Of a stretch of DNA of 59,303 nucleotides, positions 17,793 to 26,629 are shown in pieces. Below the pieces are notes generated by a model. The model was not told where the DNA came from. It made no database searches and saw only the letters and a program-made list of their open reading frames with translations. Position 1 is the first letter of the stretch. The number at the start of each line of letters is the position of its first letter. The position numbers and the translations under genes were made by a program. Location: assembly GCA_005881495.1 (NCBI GenBank), contig VBHI01000346.1, forward strand, positions 1 through 59,303, read 5' to 3'. The DNA comes from Chloroflexota bacterium (lineage in GTDB: Bacteria > Chloroflexota > Ktedonobacteria > Ktedonobacterales > Ktedonobacteraceae).

Positions 17793-19094
17793 CTATGACT
17801 GTGGTGGATAAATCACAAGGTTTGAGAATGTTGCCTGGGCGCCTGGTGTTGTATGCGGGAGATTTGAAACAAAAAGAGCAATTGATCCGCTGCTGTATGT
17901 GTTGTCTGTAACAATTTTCAACGTCTGTCCGTTGACGACGAAGGTCATCGTCGGTCCTTTGGCGCTGATTCCAATGTGGTTCACATTTCCCTGCTTTTGT
18001 AAAGCGGGAGACTGCGAATAATTTACAAGGAAGGTGCTTGTGGATGTTCCAGTGCTGTCGACGGAGCCTTTGTATATGGCAAAGGTCCCATCGCCATAGA
18101 GCTCAAAACGATAATAAGTGGCTATATCAAATGACTGGTTTGAGGCGCCTCGAAAATAGATACCGTATCCATTACTCTGGGTCCCTTTTGAAAGGGTGGC
18201 ATCAACTGTGAGGAAGAAATCGTTAAAGTTCCTCCCACCCGGGATCAACTCGGAGAACAACTTGTTATTGTCGTCCTCCAAAACCATAGAGCCATTGCTA
18301 ATCTTGATTGAAAATTCCCCAGGCTTACTCGTCAGATCCCAGCCAGCATTGTTATTTTGGAAGGGGTCGCTAAATAAGGGTTTCCCTTGAGGAATAGGTG
18401 TGGAGGCGACGGTAGGAGATACCTGGATGGTCGTGCTAGCCGAATGCCTCTTCAGATAGGTAAATCCACCAATACTTCCCCCGACAACGACAAGCAGAAT
18501 GACCAAAATGGTGAGGATCATACCAATTTTTGGACGGCGGCTGCGTTCTTCTGCCTGCGGTGCAAATCCACCGGATTGATACCCCTTCATCGCTGGTGTA
18601 TTTGCGAATCCAGGTTGCTGATAGTCGTTCATAGCTGGTGGTTGGGCATAGCCGCTAGTCTGAAACCCACTTGCCGAAAGTGGCGGAGAAGGCTGAGGGT
18701 AAAAAGGTTGCTGGGGTGCCGGGGCTCCGTTTCCGTAGAAATTGTTAGGATTGGATTGTTGACCTGGTGAGCCAAAAACAGTATCGTTGCCCGCTGGATA
18801 GGGATTTGGTGGCCCAAATGCCTGTTGTGGAACGGAAAAACCGTTCAATGCATTATTTGGAGAAGGCTGGGCTGGAGATTGTCTCCATGGTTGTCCTCCA
18901 GGCTGATCTGTGCCAGGTGGAGTGCTACCCCAAGATATACCAGAAGGCGACTGCGTAGGAGCATTATTTGGCTGAGACGGAGTATTGACCAGGCCACAGT
19001 TGCTACAATATACTTCATTCGGGGGTAGCGGTCTACCACAATGCTGACAGAGCTGCGTAGGAGCGCTGCCATAGGATGGATAGATCGAGGACAT
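17793..19094 (-). CDS. zinc-ribbon / Pro-Gln-rich / transmembrane / LamG-like protein
   Basis: A 433-residue third member of the paralog family, with GGAGG ahead of ATG. Zinc ribbon at Cys16, Cys19, Cys30, Cys33; a 150-residue low-complexity linker rich in Pro, Gln, Asn and Gly with repeated 'FANTPAMKGYQSGGF'-like units; a basic stretch RSRRPK and a membrane helix at about 190-214; then the beta-sandwich domain (KPLFSDPFQNNNAGWDLTSK to QATFSNLVIYPP). The linker is much longer than in the 13055 paralog. The distance between the three paralogs and their divergence suggest old duplications. Role unknown; the outside-facing domain may bind carbohydrate or wall material. Confidence 0.78.
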   Translation of the reverse strand: MSSIYPSYGSAPTQLCQHCGRPLPPNEVYCSNCGLVNTPSQPNNAPTQSPSGISWGSTPPGTDQPGGQPWRQSPAQPSPNNALNGFSVPQQAFGPPNPYPAGNDTVFGSPGQQSNPNNFYGNGAPAPQQPFYPQPSPPLSASGFQTSGYAQPPAMNDYQQPGFANTPAMKGYQSGGFAPQAEERSRRPKIGMILTILVILLVVVGGSIGGFTYLKRHSASTTIQVSPTVASTPIPQGKPLFSDPFQNNNAGWDLTSKPGEFSIKISNGSMVLEDDNNKLFSELIPGGRNFNDFFLTVDATLSKGTQSNGYGIYFRGASNQSFDIATYYRFELYGDGTFAIYKGSVDSTGTSTSTFLVNYSQSPALQKQGNVNHIGISAKGPTMTFVVNGQTLKIVTDNTYSSGSIALFVSNLPHTTPGAQATFSNLVIYPPQS

Positions 19095-19363
19095 AGTGAA
19101 AATCCTCCAACAGTACTAGGCGATACGTCCTGGTGAGTGTTTGAAATCCATCGCTGCAACGAAACTAGTGCTTCTACTTAACAGTCAGCAACGATTCAAG
19201 GAAGTATCTCATATAACTATTTGAACGTCTACTGACATAGTATTTTTGGTTAAGTCCTGTGCTTCCTTGTATCCCCGCTAACCATAGGTACTTCCTCATT
19301 TCCAGCTCTTCTCAGAAAACGTCAATGAGGGTGCCTGATGAAATATAGGGACACCCGCAATAG
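19095..19363. other. intergenic region
   Basis: About 270 nt between the 5' end of the zinc-ribbon protein gene and the 3' end of the molybdenum hydroxylase operon. It must hold the promoter of the former; I see no confident -35/-10 pair, RNA or repeat. Confidence 0.5.
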
Positions 19364-21747
19364 CTACACATTCCGTGATTCTGTAAGTAACTCATATACT
19401 CTACATGGGTGTAAAGGCATCTCGAGAACGCGTATGCCAAATGGCGAGAGCGCGTCATCAACAGCTGAGGCGAAAAGGGCAGGCACTGGAATGACTCCAG
19501 CCTCACCTGCTCCCTTCATGCCAAGAGGGCTGAGCGGAGATGGTGTCTCGATATGGCCAACGGCGATAGGAGGTACCTCCGCCGAGGTCGGTAGAAGATA
19601 ATCCATGAAGCTGGCATTGATAAGTTGTCCATCCTCATTGAAGACGAGTCGCTCATAAAATGACCCTCCTATTCCTTGTGCGACGCCGCCATGTACCTGT
19701 CCTTCAACAACCATAGGATTGATCACACGCCCACAGTCGTGGACTGCTGCATATTTCACAAATGAAACCATGCCTGTTTTTGGATCGACTTCGATAATTG
19801 CGCCATGTACTCCGCTAGCAAAGCTGGCATGGAGAGGGCTGTAAAACTCTGTTGCCTCGAGACCTGGTGCGCCCCGTTCAGGCGGTAAGGCTGGTCCTGG
19901 ACGGGGACCCGCAAGTTTCATTGACATCAGCTTGCGCGCATTCTCACCGTAAGAGTAGCGCAGCGGGTTCGCGGAAATGGCTAGCTGTCCCAGGGTAAGA
20001 GAACGATGTGGAGCATCTTTGACGAATATTTTGCCGTCGGCAATTTCGATGTCTTCTGGTGCAGCTTCAAAAAGGTCTGCTGCAACTTTGATAGCCTTTT
20101 CTCGTACTTTCACGGCGGCCAGGTGGAGAGCGGAGCCAGCAACTGTGGCGGAGCGGCTAGCGTAGGTCCCCACTCCCCAGTAAAATGCCTGGGAATCCCC
20201 TTCGCTAAGGAGAACATCGCGGGGATGAATACCTAGCTGGTCCGCTACAATTTGTGCAAACGTGGTGGCATGTGCCTGTCCTTGCGAGCAAGTGCCTGTT
20301 GAAGCAAAGACTCGGCCATCCGATTCCACCCGTATATTGGCTCCCTCATATGGGCCAATCGATGTGCCCTCAACGTAATAGCCAATGCCAATACCCAGGT
20401 AGCGTCCCTGTTGGCGCGCTTCGGTCTGTAACTTCGGAAAGTTATCATAGTCCAGCATCGCTTTCAGTTTATCGAGGCCAGCTTGATAGCTTCCGCTGTC
20501 GTATTTGGTGGGACCGCCGTCCTGGTAGACGAACCCGACATCCCAGGGAAACTCGTCTGGCTGGATAAAATTGCGTGAACGAACTTCGCTGCGATCTATA
20601 TGGAGTTCGCGGGCGATGCGATCCATGATACGTTCCATGACAAAGACGGCTTGAGGGCGACCTGCGCCACGGTAGGGGCTTACCGGGACTTTGTTTGTGT
20701 AGAGGACAGTAAATTCACTGTAGTAATGTTTCAGACGGTACGGAGAAATGTGTCACGGACGGCGAGGAGCAAACCCTGGTCATCGAAGGCGTACTCGACT
20801 TCATGGAGCTGGCCGCGTTCCTGGTTGGACGAGATGAAGTTTTCGCGCCGATCCTCAATCCACTTTACAGGTTTGCCCAGGTGGATTGCTGCAAACGGCG
20901 TGAGAATCTCTTCTGGGTAGAACAACATAATTTTCGTCCCGAAGCCGCCACCTACGTCAGGCGCAACGACTCGTACTTTGTGTTCGGGAAGTTGGAATAT
21001 TGCAGCCAGGCCATTGCGTAAGGGAATGGGTCCCTGCGTGGATATCCAGCAGGTAAGCATACCCTCATGGGCTTCCCAGCGTGCAAGTACGCCTCGGCCC
21101 TCCATTGGCATAGCAGCTCCACGTTCTATATTCATCGTTTCGCGAATGGTATGAGGGGCGGTGGCGAATATGCCATCTGGATCGCCAACGCTTTGTATGA
21201 AATGGGCTGCAACATTGCCAGGGGCATCTGCATGGACAAGGGGTGCATTTTCTACCGTGGTCGTAGTACCCGGGTGACCGCCAGGGATCCGCGCAGCCAC
21301 CCCTACTAAAGATGAGGAGGCGACGTCGAGGTTGTGTACTACGGGGAGGGGCTCGTACTCGATATCTATAAGCTCAAGGGCATCTTCTGCAATGTAGCGG
21401 TCGTCCGCAACGACAAACGCTACAGCTTCGCCTACATAACGTACCTCGTCAAGCGCAAGGGGTAATTGTGTATGGGGATGTGTCAGGGCGTTGTGTGGGA
21501 TAAGGAGCGGGGATGGCTCAAGCACTTCGCCCAGGTCTGCAGCGGTAAGCACGAGATGGACGCCTGGTAGTTCGCGGGCTGCGCCCGCGTCAATACTGAC
21601 GATGCGTGCCCGGGCATGTAGACTGCGTAGTACTGCAGCGTGTAGTGTGCCGGGTAGGTCGATATCGTCAACGTAGTTGCCTTTACCACGGAGTAAGCGC
21701 GGATCTTCTGAACGCTGGACAGGGGCGCCAAACCAACGTGTTGCCAT
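19364..21747 (-). pseudogene. xanthine dehydrogenase/CO-dehydrogenase-type molybdopterin subunit, frame-broken
   Basis: The large subunit of a molybdenum hydroxylase in two frames. The N-part (21747 to about 20735) has RWFGAPVQRSEDPRLLRGKG and VRVVAPDVGGGFGTKIM. The C-part (about 20724 to 19364) has YRLKHYYSEFTVLYTNKVPV, the cofactor motif SPYRGAGRPQAVFVMER and the catalytic-Glu motif GMKGAGEAGVI. Between 'VRDTF' and 'YRLKHYY' about 23-25 residues are missing and the frame shifts (loss of 1 modulo 3, about 70 nt). The YRGAGR motif marks the general hydroxylase/form II group, not the CSFR-type true CO dehydrogenase. The start ATG at 21747 follows AAGGAGG and overlaps the stop of the 2Fe-2S gene. 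Confidence 0.88.
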
Positions 21748-22265
21748 TAGTTAACCTCCTTGTTATGGCTCTCTCGTAAACGTTCTGCTGCGAGTTGGAC
21801 TGCTTCTACGATATGCTGATAGCCTGTGCAGCGGCAAAGATTTCCTGAGAGTTCATGACGAATCTCTTGCTCAGTGGGGTTGGGATTCTCATGAAGCATA
21901 GCGTGAACAGACATAATGATACCGGGAGTACAGAAGCCACATTGCAGGCCATGTTTCTCTTGAAAAGCCTGTTGGATAGGATGTAATTCGCTGTTGGTTC
22001 CAGCCATTCCTTCAATGGTCGTCAGTGCCATGCCGTTGGCTTGAACTGCAAACATGAGACAGGAACGCACCGCTTCCCCGTTGAGCAACACAGTACAGCA
22101 GCCACAGACGCCATGTTCACAGCCAACATGCGTCCCTGTCAAGTGGAGTTCGTTGCGGAGAAAGTCTGAAAGCAGCATGCGCGCGAACACGTGCTGCTCG
22201 TAAATATGACCGTTGACAGTCATAGAAATAAACTGTTCCTCACTGAAGGTGGAAGTCTCTTGCAT
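21747..22265 (-). CDS. 2Fe-2S subunit of molybdenum hydroxylase
   Basis: A 172-residue ferredoxin-like subunit. ATG 22265 is chosen because GGGAGG lies 5 nt upstream; a GTG 21 nt earlier is the alternative. The plant-type cluster ligands are Cys49, 54, 57 and 69 (VGCEHGVCGCCTVL, RSC) and the second cluster ligands Cys109, 112, 144, 146 (CGFCTPG, CRCTGY). All eight are present. It passes electrons from the molybdopterin subunit to FAD. The gene sits between the FAD and large-subunit genes and overlaps the latter by one base, so the three are translated together. Confidence 0.95.
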   Translation of the reverse strand: MQETSTFSEEQFISMTVNGHIYEQHVFARMLLSDFLRNELHLTGTHVGCEHGVCGCCTVLLNGEAVRSCLMFAVQANGMALTTIEGMAGTNSELHPIQQAFQEKHGLQCGFCTPGIIMSVHAMLHENPNPTEQEIRHELSGNLCRCTGYQHIVEAVQLAAERLRESHNKEVN

Positions 22266-22298
22266 AATAGCCTCCCGGGCGACCACAAGGGATCGCCC

Positions 22299-23174
22299 CT
22301 ACGTCGTTTTGCGCCGCGCCCAGGCAGCTCGTAATACTCGTTTGGTGATCTCGGCGGTGAGTGAACGACGATAGCTGACGGTGGCGTGGACGTCTTCCAT
22401 ATCATCGCTGACGGCAGATCGCGCTATCTCAGCTGCTTGTTCGAGGGTCTGTTCATCAAGTTGTGTACCAATGAGGATGTTTTCGACTTCGTGCATGCGA
22501 ATGGGAGAACCGGATATGCCGAGATAAGAGATGTGGGCGAACATGCAATGGCCGTCCAGGCCGGGAGTGACAACTGCGGCAGCGCCAACCAGGGCGTAAT
22601 CACCCGAACGACGAGCGAATTCTATGAAGGCCCAGCCTGATTGTGGGACGATCCATGGGAAACGCACCTCTGTCAGCATTTCTCCTGGATTCAGGGCTGT
22701 TGAGAGATAGCCGGTAAAGAACTCTTCTGCTTTCATGACGCGCTCGCCGTGGACACTTTGTGCCACTACTTCGCCATTGAGGCATGTGAGGAGGGCTGGT
22801 AATTCGGCAGCGGGGTCGGCGTGGGCGATGCTTCCAACAACAGTACCGCGATTGCGTATCTGCATATGGCCGATGTGTCTGATCACCTCAATGAGCAATG
22901 GGTGTCGTTCTTTTACCAGGGAGGATCGCTCTACCTGCCTCTGGCGCACTGTCGCACCGATCGCCAGGTAGCCGTCTTCTGGTTCGATGTAGCTGAGTTC
23001 AGAAATGTGGTTGATGTCAATAACGTATGCTGGCCCTGCGAGTCGCATGTTGAGCAACGGGACCAGGCTCTGTCCCCCTGCCAGTACCTTGGCGTCTTCC
23101 CCATATTGGTCGAGAAGAGCAAGCGCTTCGTCTAGCATGTCGGGAGCACAATAGCGAAATCGTGGTGGTTTCAT
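22299..23174 (-). CDS. FAD-binding subunit of molybdenum hydroxylase
   Basis: A 291-residue medium subunit (CoxM/XdhB type). KVLAGGQSLVPLLNMRL is the FAD pyrophosphate motif, and TVVGSIAHADPAAELPAL the second FAD motif. The C-terminal CO_deh_flav_C domain runs from about 175 to 285. It is the first gene of the operon FAD-2Fe2S-Mo on the minus strand, 33 nt before the small subunit. It carries no visible damage, although its large-subunit partner does. The substrate (an aldehyde, purine or other heterocycle) is not readable. Confidence 0.95.
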   Translation of the reverse strand: MKPPRFRYCAPDMLDEALALLDQYGEDAKVLAGGQSLVPLLNMRLAGPAYVIDINHISELSYIEPEDGYLAIGATVRQRQVERSSLVKERHPLLIEVIRHIGHMQIRNRGTVVGSIAHADPAAELPALLTCLNGEVVAQSVHGERVMKAEEFFTGYLSTALNPGEMLTEVRFPWIVPQSGWAFIEFARRSGDYALVGAAAVVTPGLDGHCMFAHISYLGISGSPIRMHEVENILIGTQLDEQTLEQAAEIARSAVSDDMEDVHATVSYRRSLTAEITKRVLRAAWARRKTT

Positions 23175-23394
23175 GGTGGTGCCACCTTCCTCATTCCTGA
23201 AATAGATATTGATACATCCTGGTCACTGGGTGGTGTTTTGAACGGTATCAATAAGGTTAGTAACCTTCTCAGGAATAAGCATAAGAGTAGTAGGATATTG
23301 AGGTTCTGTCAAGCCCCCGTATACACTCATGTAAAATGTTACTAAGGCAGGTACACTTCACTCAAATGAAAATGTTACTGAGTGAGGGGAGCCT

Positions 23395-24576
23395 ATGCCA
23401 ACAGAAGATGAGATGACGCTAAATGAACGACGAAAGTATCTGAAACGGATGAAGCCACGATACCTGAAAGCGAAGCGGAGAGAACGCAGCCAGCTCTTAA
23501 GCGAGATGGAGCAGGTGACTGGTTTGCATCGCAAAAGCCTGACGCGGTTGTTGCATGCAGCGAGCTTAGAGCGCAAGAAACGCCAGAAGCCGCGTGAGCG
23601 CAGCTATGGAGCCGAAGTAGAAGAGGTGATCGTGTTGGTGTGGGAAAGCCTGGATTACATCTGTGCCGAACGTCTCACCCCCGTGTTACTGCCGATGGCG
23701 CAGCATTTGGCTCGCTTTGATGCCGTGAAGCTGAGAGAGGAGATCGAAGAGCAGTTGAAGACGATCAGCCGGGCCACGGTGAGTCGCATCCTGCATCGGT
23801 ATCGCAGTCGACGTCGACGCTTGCCGCAGAAGGGAGCGGAGCGAGCGAACCAGGTGACCAAAGGAGTGCCCATGGGACGCATCCCCTGGAACACCACGGA
23901 GCCGGGGCATTGCGAGGTGGATCTGGTGTATCACAGTGGAGCCAGCGTGGCAGGAGAGTTTGGCCATACCATTCAGATGGTGGATGTGGCAACCGGTTGG
24001 AGCGAGCGGGTCGCGGTGATGGGACGAGGCCAACGCGCCATGGAAGCGGGGTTCAAGCACATTCTTGGTCGTGTCCCCTTTCCCCTCGTGGAACTGCATC
24101 CTGACAATGGCTCGGAGTTCTTCAACGCGCACCTGGTGCGATTTTGGAAGGAGAGCGTGGTGGGAGTGCACCTCAGCCGCAGTCGTCCGTACCAGAAAAA
24201 CGATAATCGTTTCGTCGAACAGAAAAACGATACCTTAGTGCGCCAGTACTTTGGGGACCTGCGCTTTGATCGCTGCGAAGAGATCGAGGCAATGAATGCG
24301 CTCTACGAGCAGATGTGGGTCTACTACAATCTCTTTCAACCGGTGATGCACCTCATCGGGAAAACGGTGGTAGACGACAAGGTGCGACGCAAGTGGGATC
24401 AAGCCCAGACTCCCTTTGAGCGGTTGAAAGCTACGGGCAAGCTCAGCGCCGAGCGGCAGCAGCAGTTGCAAACGCTCTATGAGCAAACCAACCCATGGCA
24501 ATTACGCGAAGAGATTTATCAGCAGTTAGCTCAGCTCTGGCAACAGAGCACCGCATCAGCCACACAGGTGGCCTAA
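23395..24576 (+). CDS. DDE (rve-type) transposase
   Basis: A 393-residue protein with an N-terminal helical DNA-binding part (LHRKSLTRLLHAASLERKKR) and a retroviral-integrase-type catalytic core: Asp176 (CEVDLVYH), Asp237 (LHPDNGSEF) and Glu275 (NRFVEQKND). It resembles the ISNCY/IS481-like group of single-ORF 'integrase catalytic' transposases. The frame is intact and both element ends are present, so it may be active. ATG 23395 has GAGGGGAG upstream; the later in-frame ATG at 23413 is an alternative. Confidence 0.9.
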   Translation: MPTEDEMTLNERRKYLKRMKPRYLKAKRRERSQLLSEMEQVTGLHRKSLTRLLHAASLERKKRQKPRERSYGAEVEEVIVLVWESLDYICAERLTPVLLPMAQHLARFDAVKLREEIEEQLKTISRATVSRILHRYRSRRRRLPQKGAERANQVTKGVPMGRIPWNTTEPGHCEVDLVYHSGASVAGEFGHTIQMVDVATGWSERVAVMGRGQRAMEAGFKHILGRVPFPLVELHPDNGSEFFNAHLVRFWKESVVGVHLSRSRPYQKNDNRFVEQKNDTLVRQYFGDLRFDRCEEIEAMNALYEQMWVYYNLFQPVMHLIGKTVVDDKVRRKWDQAQTPFERLKATGKLSAERQQQLQTLYEQTNPWQLREEIYQQLAQLWQQSTASATQVA

Positions 24577-24613
24577 GCAGCAGAAAGGAGAAGGCAGGGC
24601 AGAAAATTGTGGA

Positions 24614-24675
24614 GGGAAGCGAGGGGGCAACGGCGCCCTGCTCGCGAGCAGGGCGCCGTTGCCCCCTCGCTTCCC
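24614..24675. repeat. 62-bp perfect palindrome inside the insertion sequence
   Basis: Arms 24614-24644 and 24645-24675 are exact reverse complements with no spacer (centre CTCG/CGAG; arm includes GGGGGCAACGGCG). It has no T-tract, so it is not a classic terminator, although the RNA hairpin would be extremely stable and could stop read-through from either side. It could also be a target for strand-folding artefacts in sequencing. Confidence 0.93.
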
Positions 24676-24910
24676 CCGGTAACATTTTCATTTGAGTGAA
24701 CTGTCTTCAAAATCACTCGTTCGGTAACATTTTTATTTGAGTTGACACGGGGCAGGAACCACTGGTTGCCGGGAGGAAGTGGACATTACTAAGCTGCGTG
24801 AACTATAATTCTAGCAATCAACGCTATGGCATGGCACCCCTCGTGGATGTCAGGTTCCATCATACACACAATTCAGCTTATCTCTTTCGCATTAGTTTAG
24901 AAGGTTATTC

Positions 24911-26158
24911 ATGTCAAAAGATTGCGATGTTTTAATCGTGGGTGGTGGTCCTGCTGGCCTGGCCGCCGCAGAGGCTGCAGCCACAGAGGGCATAGAGACG
25001 CTCGTTCTGGAACGCCAGCACGAAATTGGTTATCCTATTCATACAAGCGGTGGAAGTTGGGTCAGAGATATGCAGGCGCTGAACATCCCTCAAACGCTCT
25101 ATCATCCCATCAATAGAGTCATTTTTGTCTCGCCACAGCGCGAAGTTCCCCTGGACTATCATCCGGCAGTCGCTTGTGTGGTCGATGTGCGAGGGCTCTA
25201 TCAACACCTCGCCAGCCGCGCAATTGCCGCAGGCGCTCAACTGCGTGTGCGCCATACTGTCGAGCAAACACTGCTGGAAGATGGACGTATCTGTGGGGTG
25301 GCCGCGAAAAATCATATCGGCGAACGTATCACCGTGCGTTCAGCTGTCACAATTGACGCCAGTGGCTTTTCCAGGCATGTAGGCGTACGTACGGAGATGG
25401 GCAAGGCCTTCCGCCGCTACGGCTATGGGGCGGAGTATGATATGTACGCCCCTCACTATCCCCAGGATGAGCTCTATCTGATTATGGGGAGCCGCTTTGC
25501 CCCACGCGGTTACGCCTGGGCTTTTCCGCGTGGGAATGGGCGGGTGCGCCTTGGTGTTGGCGTCTTACATCCAGACAGCGAAGATGATGCACGCGTGTAC
25601 CTGGACAGCATTGTGCAAGATGTCCCGCAATTGACTGGTAAATTCAGAGATGCCTGCCCTATTGAGTTTCACACAGGGCTTTTTCCTTCAGAAGGCCCGC
25701 TTGAGCGTTTTTCCCGCGCTGGTCTGTTATTGGCCGGTGATGCCGGCGGCCACGGCTCGACCCTGGTCGGAGAGGGAATTCGCTTTGCAATCTACTCTGG
25801 CCAGATGGCTGGGAAGGTTGCGGCTGAAGCCGTCAAAGCAGGCAATACTACTGCTGCTTTCCTTGAACGTTTCGATTACATGTGGCGTGCGCGCTTTGGG
25901 CGTGACATGGACATCGCCTATATGATTAATAAGCGTATCGCGCAGTATAGCGATCAGCAATGGGATGAAGCGCTCGACCTGATGAAGCGCCTTACCCCGA
26001 CCCAGATAGCACAGGCGCTGCGGGGAGACTTTAGTGCTGGCCTGGTGATGAGTGTCCTGGCTCGTAATCCAGGGCTTATAGCAACGGGTGGCAAGAAGTT
26101 CCTCGACTTGATGTTAGCGCGCATTCATGCTCCATCACTGCAAGCGGTAGAGGGATAG
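24911..26158 (+). CDS. geranylgeranyl-reductase-family FAD-dependent oxidoreductase
   Basis: A 415-residue flavoprotein. The N-terminal dinucleotide motif is DVLIVGGGPAGLAAAEAAA; then LERQHEIGYPIHTSGGSW (family-typical), RHVGVRTEMGKA, and the second FAD motif AGLLLAGDAGGHGSTLVGEG. The fold is that of the GGR group (geranylgeranyl reductase, digeranylgeranylglycerophospholipid reductase, halogenase relatives), which reduces isoprenoid double bonds or oxidises lipophilic substrates. It begins a co-directional run with a glutaredoxin-like gene about 105 nt downstream, which may recycle a redox partner. The substrate is not known. Confidence 0.88.
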   Translation: MSKDCDVLIVGGGPAGLAAAEAAATEGIETLVLERQHEIGYPIHTSGGSWVRDMQALNIPQTLYHPINRVIFVSPQREVPLDYHPAVACVVDVRGLYQHLASRAIAAGAQLRVRHTVEQTLLEDGRICGVAAKNHIGERITVRSAVTIDASGFSRHVGVRTEMGKAFRRYGYGAEYDMYAPHYPQDELYLIMGSRFAPRGYAWAFPRGNGRVRLGVGVLHPDSEDDARVYLDSIVQDVPQLTGKFRDACPIEFHTGLFPSEGPLERFSRAGLLLAGDAGGHGSTLVGEGIRFAIYSGQMAGKVAAEAVKAGNTTAAFLERFDYMWRARFGRDMDIAYMINKRIAQYSDQQWDEALDLMKRLTPTQIAQALRGDFSAGLVMSVLARNPGLIATGGKKFLDLMLARIHAPSLQAVEG

Positions 26159-26263
26159 GCACCCCTGGCAGGCTCACCAATGTGGGAATATTTCGCCTTG
26201 TCAGAGTGTTCTACAAAACAGAAATAACCTGTATCTTTACCCCAGAAACTGAAGGAGCTGTTT

Positions 26264-26533
26264 GTGCAGGATACCTTATTACCCTCGTCTGGGAAGCAAG
26301 AAATCGTAAAAATGTATGCCACAAGATGGTGTGGCGATTGCCGTATGGCGAAGCGCTGGTTTGAATCGCGTGGCATACCCTACGAATATATCAATATCGA
26401 AGAGGATGAACTTGCTGCTGCGTACGTATCTCGTGTCAATGGCGGCATGTATAGTGTGCCAACCATCGTCTTTCCAGACGGTTCCATTTTAGTCGAGCCA
26501 AGCCCTCGTGAACTTGCCGCAAAGTTCTCGTAG
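26264..26533 (+). CDS. glutaredoxin / mycoredoxin-like protein
   Basis: An 89-residue thioredoxin-fold protein. The start is GTG 26264 with AGGAG 6 nt upstream; the domain proper begins near residue 14. Active site CGDC (Cys23, Cys26 in TRWCGDCRMAKRW) and cis-Pro loop YSVPTIVFPDG match the mycoredoxin/NrdH-like group. It would reduce mixed disulfides in the cytoplasm. The gene ends just before two stacked terminators. Confidence 0.88.
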   Translation: MQDTLLPSSGKQEIVKMYATRWCGDCRMAKRWFESRGIPYEYINIEEDELAAAYVSRVNGGMYSVPTIVFPDGSILVEPSPRELAAKFS

Positions 26534-26555
26534 AAACCTTTGAAAGAGCTATAAT

Positions 26556-26580
26556 ACCTCCATCCCCGTGGAGGTTTTTT
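26556..26580 (+). terminator. intrinsic terminator after the glutaredoxin gene
   Basis: ACCTCC (26556-26561) pairs with GGAGGT (26570-26575) across an 8-nt loop, followed by TTTTTT. Confidence 0.85.
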
Positions 26581-26609
26581 GCCCCCATCCCGGTGGGGGC
26601 TTTATTTTT
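26581..26609 (+). terminator. second, adjacent intrinsic terminator
   Basis: GCCCCC (26581-26586) pairs with GGGGGC (26595-26600), followed by TTTATTTTT. It directly follows the first hairpin, so read-through into the decarboxylase gene is doubly blocked. Confidence 0.82.
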
Positions 26610-26629
26610 GAGCGAAAAGGAAACATGCT

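Larger units (their letters stand above)
23313..24753 (+). mobile_element. complete-looking DDE insertion sequence with double terminal repeats
   Basis: The element carries one transposase gene. Inner ends are perfect 22-bp inverted repeats at 23357-23378 and 24679-24700 (core TTCACTCAAATGAAAATG). Outer ends at about 23314-23342 and 24724-24752 are imperfect inverted repeats that again finish in TGTTAC. Each end thus has two transposase-site-like copies. I could not identify a certain target duplication. A 62-bp perfect palindrome lies between the transposase stop and the right end. The element sits between the hydroxylase operon and the 24911 flavoprotein gene. Confidence 0.78.

Noticed and set aside
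19364..23174. Aerobic CO dehydrogenase (coxLMS)
   Set aside because: The large subunit has the YRGAGR loop instead of the CSFR motif of true CO dehydrogenase, so only the general molybdenum hydroxylase family is claimed.
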